Assembly (NCBI GenBank): GCA_902780565.1
Contig: CACZGD010000012.1
Location: forward strand, 1 to 45,745
Source of the DNA: Oscillospiraceae bacterium
Lineage (GTDB): Bacteria > Bacillota > Clostridia > Oscillospirales > Acutalibacteraceae
Length of the DNA: 45,745 bases
Reading direction: 5' to 3'
The notes under the pieces were generated by a model that was not told the DNA's origin, did no database searches, and was given only the letters and a program-made list of their open reading frames with translations. The position numbers and the translations under genes were made by a program. Below, piece by piece: positions 40,333 through 45,745 of the stretch. The first letter of the stretch is position 1; the number at the start of each line of letters is the position of its first letter.

Positions 40333-40755
40333 ATGGAGAGATGTATCATCGACGAGCGTACCGGTTGGGAATATGAGCTAAACGATGAACAGTATTACCC
40401 GACAGGACGGGTTGAAAAAAACGGTGTAATGACACCTGATATTGTTCTGGAAGATAACGAGCCGGGAAAGGAAATCCCCATCGACATATGGGGCAAGCGG
40501 CACTCGGTATTTTTGAAAAAGCATCAACGCCGCGTATACAATGAGCTCTTCTGCTATGGCAAGCTGAATGCCTATCTCACTCAAATAGATCGCGACGCAC
40601 AGGAGATGTTCGACCTGCTCGTCCGTCAGCTCGCCGAACAGGAAGGCGTGACCGAATTGCTTAAGGAAGTAAACCAAATGGAATGGATTTCAAAGATGAA
40701 TTCCATTCGTGACCGTGCAGCCGAAATCGTAAACCATGAACTGATATTCGTATAA
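40333..40755 (+). CDS. tnpV: TnpV family transposon-encoded protein
   Basis: Start at ATG 40333 (MERCIIDERTGWEYEL), GGAGGG upstream; 140 residues. Family features are LPTGRV-like YPTGRVEKNGVMTPDI, IDIWGKRHSVFLKKH, and NQMEWISKMNSIRDRAAEIVN. TnpV is carried by Tn4451-like and other clostridial mobile elements; its role is not settled. No recombinase or transposase accompanies it here, so this is a remnant. The segment is visibly more AT-rich than its surroundings. Confidence 0.9.
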   Translation: MERCIIDERTGWEYELNDEQYYPTGRVEKNGVMTPDIVLEDNEPGKEIPIDIWGKRHSVFLKKHQRRVYNELFCYGKLNAYLTQIDRDAQEMFDLLVRQLAEQEGVTELLKEVNQMEWISKMNSIRDRAAEIVNHELIFV

Positions 40756-40855
40756 ACTGATAACCCTCGTATTTATTATAGATGTTTTTGACAAAACCTC
40801 CTGAATGGCGTTGAATTGTCCGCAAAAAGTCCGCTCAGATTCCACTGAAGACGAA

Positions 40856-40881
40856 AAACACACCCCCGGAAGGGCGTGTTT
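40856..40881 (-). terminator. Intrinsic terminator of the YihX-type HAD gene
   Basis: AAACACGCCC and GGGTGTGTTT pair on the minus strand (one mismatch), followed by TTTTT. It is also near the end of the convergent TnpV unit. Confidence 0.7.
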
Positions 40882-40958
40882 AACGGAAGATCCGGTTTTA
40901 TCTGTCAGAAAGGGACAGACTCAAGGCCGATTCCGCAATGCGGCAGACAAAAAAACCG

Positions 40959-41567
40959 TTACCCGAGCTTTATATAACTGCTCAAAGACCGTACGTCGCC
41001 GTTGAACAGATATGTCTGCAGCCCGATTTTTTTTGCCGCAAGATTGTTTTTTTCGTTGTCATCGATAAACAAGGTGGTTTTCGGTTCCAGCGAATAGTGG
41101 TCAAGCAGATACCTGAAAATGGCGAGGTCCGGTTTTGCAAGATGAACCGTACCCGAAAACACAAAACCGTCAAACAGAGATAATACTTCGTTGATCTGCG
41201 GGACGGTCTTGTACGTTTTCGCAAAGCCTTCGCTGATATTGGACAGCAAATAGACTCCCGCTCCCGTTTGTTTGATTTTTCGGATCAGCGCCTCCATGCC
41301 TTCGATCGGGATCAGGTTTTCGATCCAGTGATCGTAGATCCGGTCGGCCGCTGCATGCAGCCGGCCGGGAAGCCTTGTACGCACTTTCGCCTTGAGCGTT
41401 TCATCGCTGATTTCTCCTCTGTCGAGAAGATCCCAGTATTTTCGGTCAAACACAACGTCTTCCAGCAGTTTGCGATCCTGCTCGTCCGCAACATACAGCC
41501 GCGTCATATACGCCGTATCATAGCGGAACAGCACCATTCCCAGATCAAATACATAATTGCGAATCAT
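40959..41567 (-). CDS. HAD-family phosphatase, YihX-like
   Basis: Start at the second of two ATGs (41567), which has AAAGG at the better distance; 202 residues. Motif I NYVFDLGMVLFRYD shows the DLG variant seen in YihX-type enzymes; motif II YLLSNISEGF, III HLAKPDLAIF and IV TLFIDDNEKNN are present. YihX removes phosphate from alpha-D-glucose-1-phosphate, which would fit a glucose-1-phosphate-producing GH94 phosphorylase upstream (inference). 35 bases after the lipoprotein gene. Confidence 0.9.
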   Translation of the reverse strand: MIRNYVFDLGMVLFRYDTAYMTRLYVADEQDRKLLEDVVFDRKYWDLLDRGEISDETLKAKVRTRLPGRLHAAADRIYDHWIENLIPIEGMEALIRKIKQTGAGVYLLSNISEGFAKTYKTVPQINEVLSLFDGFVFSGTVHLAKPDLAIFRYLLDHYSLEPKTTLFIDDNEKNNLAAKKIGLQTYLFNGDVRSLSSYIKLG

Positions 41568-41602
41568 CATAAACCTTTTCTCGGTGCAGAATTCTTTCCG
41601 TG

Positions 41603-42334
41603 TCAGCGCGACAGCAGGGCGGAAGTCTGGTCGGCGGAAAAGGTATGGGTGCTCAATGCGAAATCCGCGCTGCCGTTATTGCCGACGAAGGAGAGAACAA
41701 GCTGTCCGCCGTTGATTGCCGCTGTGGATTTATCCGTCAACTCCGCATTCTTGATCGCTTTCGCCGCAAGCTTTGCAAGACCGGACAGAGAATTTGCGGT
41801 CTCGTCCGAACAGTTCATGACCATTTTCGTATTGGACAGAGAAATACTGCCACCGTTGACGGCATAGTTTCCCGTCGTTCTGATCTCGATCGGCAGAGGG
41901 TTCTTGATCCCTACGTTTGACAGATCCATATTGTATACGCCCTCGTGGGTAAAGGTGCCGTCGGCGTTCAGCGTCAGCGTAAAGCCGTTGTTTTCGTTGA
42001 CGAGCGGGAACGTGACCGTGGGGGCGGGGGCGGCGGTAGTGGACGGCGCGGCTGCCTGTGTCTCAGACGTCGCGGTTGTTTCTGCGACGGATTGCGTTGC
42101 CTGTGGCTCTGAAGGCTGTGCGGTTTCCTGCGTCGTTGTTACTTCTGTCGCAGGGACGACCTCTGACTGCACAGCCGTTGCCGAAGGCTGCGAGACCTGC
42201 TTCCCGCCAAAGCGAAGGTCGTTGCCTTCTTTATCCACAAATCTGACTTGTACTGTCGTAGCGCATCCGGCAAGGCAGAGCAAAAGGGCTGAAATAAGAA
42301 GCAGGGATAAAAACAGTTTAAAGGTTGTTTTCAT
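41603..42334 (-). CDS. Lipoprotein with Thr/Ala-rich linker
   Basis: A 243-residue lipoprotein, AAGGAGG upstream. Lipobox LAGC (residues ~21-24), then a Thr/Ser/Ala/Pro-rich linker (about 50-105), and a C-terminal beta domain (LTLNADGTFTHEGVYNMDL, MVMNCSDETANSL). It is surface-anchored with an extended stalk. Ligand unknown. Confidence 0.83.
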   Translation of the reverse strand: MKTTFKLFLSLLLISALLLCLAGCATTVQVRFVDKEGNDLRFGGKQVSQPSATAVQSEVVPATEVTTTQETAQPSEPQATQSVAETTATSETQAAAPSTTAAPAPTVTFPLVNENNGFTLTLNADGTFTHEGVYNMDLSNVGIKNPLPIEIRTTGNYAVNGGSISLSNTKMVMNCSDETANSLSGLAKLAAKAIKNAELTDKSTAAINGGQLVLSFVGNNGSADFALSTHTFSADQTSALLSR

Positions 42335-42384
42335 GGTAATCCTCCTTTTTTACAGATCTGAATATATGTCTTAACAAGCCTATT

Positions 42385-43500
42385 TCACATTCCGAGCAGT
42401 GAAAGGCCGTGGCTCTGTACGTCGCCGTTCACGGCAGAGAAGATCCAATCCGCAACGCTGACGCCGTCCTCCAGCTTATCAAAGACGTTGCTGGAAATGA
42501 TCGTGTGCTGCGTATTGTGGGTTTCCCCGTCTTCGGCATGCTTCCAGATATAGATCCCGACGTCCGGGATGTTTTTCTGCAGACTTCTGACCATTCCCGT
42601 AAGATTCTTCTGGAACAGGTCTCCGTTTTCTTCGCTCTTTTCCATAACGCCGGTGCGGATATACGCCTGATACTGCTGAAGCGTATCATCCCTGAAGGAG
42701 CAGTCGAACAGAATCTTGACCGTGTCGCCGCGCTTCTCATACAGCGCCGTCAGGCTGTCGAGCACAAGATTGTCCGTCGTCAGCCGATCGGAAATGCTCT
42801 TCGGGGCTTGCCAGAGGTTCACAGCCGTGTCGTGCCATCCGTCATAGAGCAGCAGCGAGCTGTCTACACAGACTGTGATGTTTTTCGCGCTTGGAAAACG
42901 GTCGATCACGTCGTCCGCCAGAAGCGACGCTGCAAATCCGCCGGCGGAGAAGCCGGTGATCAGCAGGGTATCCGGTTCGCCAACGTAGGGCTTGATTTGC
43001 TCAACAAAAGCGGCGTAATTGCTGTAACCGGTGTGGTGGACCGTCTTTTTTCCTTCATAGACGCCTGTTCCCGCATGGAAGTCGCCGGTGGCGTAGGGAA
43101 TCACAAGGAAGCTCCAATCCTTGAAGGGATTGATGTCTGCGTTGCTGCCGATCCCGCCCTCCGCGACAAAATCCTGCGCCAGCATGTTTGTCGCGTAAAA
43201 CTGCTTCCCGCCTTCCGAGGTCTCGGGCGTAATGCTCACACCGCCGCCGAAGAAATAAACGACGACCTTGTTCTCCGTCCCCTTTTTGAAAATACCGTGC
43301 CATTCGCTGCCGTCCGAAGACTGCGCGCCGTCAACTTCGACTTCATACCACTTCCCGGTCTCGTGTTCACCCTTCAGCTTCGGGAAGGTCTTCAGAAAAG
43401 TCATTTTCATAAAAGCGAAGACCCCGACCGCTAAAATGACGATGACGCAGGCGAGAACAAGCAGGATTATTTTTGCCTTTTTGTGTTTCTTCTTTTCCAT
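42385..43500 (-). CDS. Pectin-acetylesterase-like (PAE/NOTUM family) membrane-anchored hydrolase
   Basis: Start at ATG 43500 (MEKKKHKKAK), AAAGGAG upstream; 371 residues. One N-terminal membrane helix (about 11-33) anchors an extracellular alpha/beta-hydrolase domain. VVVYFFGGGVSI forms the oxyanion region, S185 in TGFSAGGFA is the nucleophile, and HNTQHTIIS near the C-terminus supplies the His. Family members deacetylate pectin or other acyl esters. Located 13 bases after the GH94 gene in one operon. Confidence 0.85.
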   Translation of the reverse strand: MEKKKHKKAKIILLVLACVIVILAVGVFAFMKMTFLKTFPKLKGEHETGKWYEVEVDGAQSSDGSEWHGIFKKGTENKVVVYFFGGGVSITPETSEGGKQFYATNMLAQDFVAEGGIGSNADINPFKDWSFLVIPYATGDFHAGTGVYEGKKTVHHTGYSNYAAFVEQIKPYVGEPDTLLITGFSAGGFAASLLADDVIDRFPSAKNITVCVDSSLLLYDGWHDTAVNLWQAPKSISDRLTTDNLVLDSLTALYEKRGDTVKILFDCSFRDDTLQQYQAYIRTGVMEKSEENGDLFQKNLTGMVRSLQKNIPDVGIYIWKHAEDGETHNTQHTIISSNVFDKLEDGVSVADWIFSAVNGDVQSHGLSLLGM

Positions 43501-43513
43501 CTGTTTTTCTCCT

Positions 43514-45745
43514 TTACGCACCCATGGTTACCTGAACGTTTGCTTCTGACAGGCCGTTCAGAATTGTTTCTGTCAGAAGCGGCACGTTCACCCGATCGAT
43601 CCTTTCCCCGTTGATCCGTATTTCTTTGACCCCGTGCATGACGTGCTCCGGGTTTTCCACGCAGATGTGGAGCCTTTTCCCGCGGTAAGTGCGTTCTACG
43701 GTAAAGCCGTCCCATTCGGCGGGGATCGAGGGATCGATCAGCAGGCCTTTTAACGTGGGGCGGATGCCCAATAGATACTGTGTTGCCGCTACGTCCATCC
43801 ACGCCGCCGTGCCGGTGACCTGAGAAACACAGCCCCTGCCGAACTTCTCGTTGTCTTTGCCGAGGAGCGTGGAACAGTAGGCGTAGCTTTCCGCGTGATA
43901 GCGCTCTAAGCCAACCTTGCGGATCACGGTATCCGGCATGAGCTGCTTATAATATTTCCATGCCCGGTCGCCGCGCCCGAGGAGGGCCTCGGCGATGATC
44001 GCCCAGCAGTTTGCCTGACAGAAAACGCCGCCGTTTTCAGAATAGCCTGCCGGGAGTCCGTTGACCATGGCGGCGTCTCTGCTCGGCCAGCCGGGATACC
44101 CGGGGGCGTTGAGCAGCAGCCCCATGCCGGTATCCAGTTCCCGCGCCGCGCTGTCCATGGCCTCGGTCTGACGCCCCTTGCAGGCGTTTGCGATCACCAT
44201 CCAGCTTTGGGCATTGAGCCAGATCCGGGCGTGCTCCTGCGTGTGGGTGCCGATGGGCTGCGCCTCGTCGTCTAAGCCCCGCAAAAACCACTCGCCGTCC
44301 CAGGCGTATTTCTCCAGCGCCTTTTCCTGTTTTTTAATAAGAAGCCGGAACGGCTCTGCGCTTTCGCCCCGCATTTCCGCCAGTTCGGAAAGCTGCCTCA
44401 GGGCGAGAATATGCTGCTGGGAGACCATGACGCTCTCGCCCTTGCCCTTACGGCCGAAGGGACCGAGATGGTCGTTCCAGTCGGAGAAGAGGATCAGCGG
44501 CAGACCGTGTTCACCCAAGTGCTTTTCGGTGAAGTCCACACCGCGCAGAAGATGCTCCCAGAGCGTAACGGAACCGGCAGGCGTCACCAGATCCGTCCCG
44601 AGGAACGGGATCTCCCTGTCCAGAAAGCGAAGGTCGCCGGTCTCGGCGGCGATGGCATAGGCCAGATACACCATCCAGATGTGGTCGTCCGAGCGGGTGA
44701 TATCCTGCGGCGGGCGGTTTTCTTCGGGCCAGGCGGTGTGGACGGCGTGGCCGTCCTCGAGCTGCTGGGAGGCAAGATAAAAAAGCATTTCCTTCGCCCA
44801 TTCCGGCTTGCGGTAAGCCTCGGCCAGCATATCCTGCGCCGTATCGCGGAAGCCGACGCCGCGCACGCCGGAGGCGTCCGAGCTGACAGACCGCGAGTAT
44901 CGGGCGGTCTGTACGCACTGCAGCGGGTTCCACGTGTTGATCATCCGCATGGCGTCTTCATCGGGAATGCCGCACTGATAAACGTCCAGATGCTCGTTCC
45001 ACCAGTCTTGCAGCTTTTCAAACTGCCGGTCCGCCGCGCCGGTTTCGCGCAGCGCGGTCAACGAAGCCTTTGCCGCGGAGATGGCCTTATCGTAGTCGGA
45101 CAGCGCGCCTTTGGCGACGCCGAGGAAGAAGCGGATTTTCTTTTCCGCCCCCGCAGGCAGGGCGACTTGCGTGTGCAGCGCGCCGCAGGGCTCGCCGCCC
45201 TGTAAATCGGTATCGGACAGGCGGCCGTTCTGAACCTCAACGGGCGCCCTCTCATCCCGGTAATTGCCGCAGAAGACGTCCCTGTCGCAGCAGTAAGAAG
45301 AGATCTCCGCGTCCGAACCGAAATAGACCAAGGGAGCGTCGTCTTTTCTCGGGTGCATCCACGCGGTGTAGGCGTAGGTGATCGCCTGCAGGTCGTTATC
45401 GAACACGGCGCGGGTGTTCCATTTGAGGTAATAGCCGAGAATATTTTCTTCCCGCGCCAGAAACTGGCTGAGCTCCACGTAGGCAAAGACGTCGCAGGAG
45501 ATCTCCGCCCCGCTTTCGTTTGCAAGGCGCAGATCCCACACCAGTGCGTCAACGTCCTGCGCCATGAAGAGCTTCAGGGTGGCGGTCAAGCCGCCCTTTT
45601 TCGCCGTGAACGTGGAGTAGCCCGGGGCGTGGACCGCTTCCCGGAGATCCACCGGCGTTTCGCTCGGGCGGAACGTCGGGGACCAGACCGTGCCGTCTGC
45701 CATGCGGATGTAAACGTAAAAGCCCGGCGAGTCGACGGGCATATT
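43514..45745 (-). CDS. GH94 cellobiose-phosphorylase-type enzyme (5' end beyond window)
   Basis: The frame is open to the window edge. An ATG at 45742 is probably internal because GH94 proteins are about 800 residues and start before the PGFYVYIR segment. Visible parts are the N-terminal beta domain and the (alpha/alpha)6 barrel, with the general acid in ILFSDWNDHLGPFG, GVRGVGFRDTAQDMLAEAY and the phosphate-binding GESVMVSQQH region; C-terminal TGTAAWMDVAATQYLLGIRP is diagnostic. It splits a beta-glucoside (probably cellobiose-like) with phosphate to alpha-glucose-1-phosphate in the cytoplasm. Acceptor specificity is uncertain. Confidence 0.93.
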   Translation of the reverse strand, partial: NMPVDSPGFYVYIRMADGTVWSPTFRPSETPVDLREAVHAPGYSTFTAKKGGLTATLKLFMAQDVDALVWDLRLANESGAEISCDVFAYVELSQFLAREENILGYYLKWNTRAVFDNDLQAITYAYTAWMHPRKDDAPLVYFGSDAEISSYCCDRDVFCGNYRDERAPVEVQNGRLSDTDLQGGEPCGALHTQVALPAGAEKKIRFFLGVAKGALSDYDKAISAAKASLTALRETGAADRQFEKLQDWWNEHLDVYQCGIPDEDAMRMINTWNPLQCVQTARYSRSVSSDASGVRGVGFRDTAQDMLAEAYRKPEWAKEMLFYLASQQLEDGHAVHTAWPEENRPPQDITRSDDHIWMVYLAYAIAAETGDLRFLDREIPFLGTDLVTPAGSVTLWEHLLRGVDFTEKHLGEHGLPLILFSDWNDHLGPFGRKGKGESVMVSQQHILALRQLSELAEMRGESAEPFRLLIKKQEKALEKYAWDGEWFLRGLDDEAQPIGTHTQEHARIWLNAQSWMVIANACKGRQTEAMDSAARELDTGMGLLLNAPGYPGWPSRDAAMVNGLPAGYSENGGVFCQANCWAIIAEALLGRGDRAWKYYKQLMPDTVIRKVGLERYHAESYAYCSTLLGKDNEKFGRGCVSQVTGTAAWMDVAATQYLLGIRPTLKGLLIDPSIPAEWDGFTVERTYRGKRLHICVENPEHVMHGVKEIRINGERIDRVNVPLLTETILNGLSEANVQVTMGA

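Overview
The window reads as chromosomal DNA of a high-GC, spore-lineage Clostridia bacterium, most like an uncultured gut Oscillospiraceae/Ruminococcaceae. The basis is the protein families (SpoIID-like protein, BspA-type leucine-rich repeats, a dockerin repeat, GH30 and GH94 carbohydrate enzymes, TnpV), AGGAGG-type ribosome sites, and many near-consensus TTGACA-17-TATAAT promoters. No species can be assigned from the sequence alone.

Layout. 1-3.7 kb (minus): a truncated BspA-like surface protein, a secreted protein with an N-terminal dockerin, and a DUF2079 membrane protein. 3.8-6.5 kb: an ECF sigma factor translationally coupled to a membrane-anchored beta-propeller protein. 6.6-10.5 kb: a small membrane protein and a TetR / PepV-like dipeptidase / U32 operon. 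10.7-14.3 kb: secreted and membrane proteins of unknown role, a 5'-truncated 5S rRNA remnant with its terminator, a YdcF-family protein and a VanY-type carboxypeptidase lipoprotein. 14.6-16.3 kb: a secreted LCAT-like alpha/beta hydrolase with Cys at the nucleophile position. 16.4-19.4 kb: an unusual three-gene operon of zinc-ribbon/kinase-like protein, VWA protein and divergent adenylosuccinate-synthetase-like enzyme. 19.6 kb: tRNA-Val(CAC), then a block of small hairpin repeats. 19.9-22.9 kb (plus): hypotheticals, a HAD phosphatase and two paralogous lipoproteins. 22.9-27.3 kb (minus): a sugar operon of Gfo/Idh/MocA oxidoreductase, two sugar-isomerase TIM barrels and a GH30 glycosidase. 27.5-30.0 kb: SpoIID, a GDPD-like protein and a TRIC/UPF0126 channel. 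30.1-32.8 kb (plus): a MATE exporter with a leaderless-looking start, and an exonuclease/AlkD-like fusion. 32.9-39.4 kb: a hypothetical, a CNNM/CorC family transporter, a second MATE, an MBL-fold protein and a CorA Mg2+ channel. 39.4-41 kb: a RelBE-type toxin-antitoxin pair and a lower-GC TnpV mobile-element scar. 41-45.7 kb (minus): a GH94 phosphorylase (cut by the window edge), a pectin-acetylesterase-like protein, a lipoprotein and a YihX-type HAD phosphatase.

The strongest candidate for something undescribed lies between the second MATE gene and the CNNM gene (35494-35654). It holds a near-consensus promoter, a good Shine-Dalgarno, an 18-codon acidic/proline-rich ORF (METDPDPSPAFDPLNFIA), a 9-bp antiterminator pairing that overlaps the leader stop codon, and an intrinsic terminator just before the CNNM gene. 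The peptide resembles the enterobacterial MgtL leader of mgtA, and the gene downstream belongs to a Mg2+-transport family. This suggests an MgtL-like, ribosome-destabilisation-based Mg2+ attenuator in a Firmicute. The second candidate is the kinase-like/VWA/PurA-like operon, which looks like a nucleotide-metabolite or stress cassette of unknown function.
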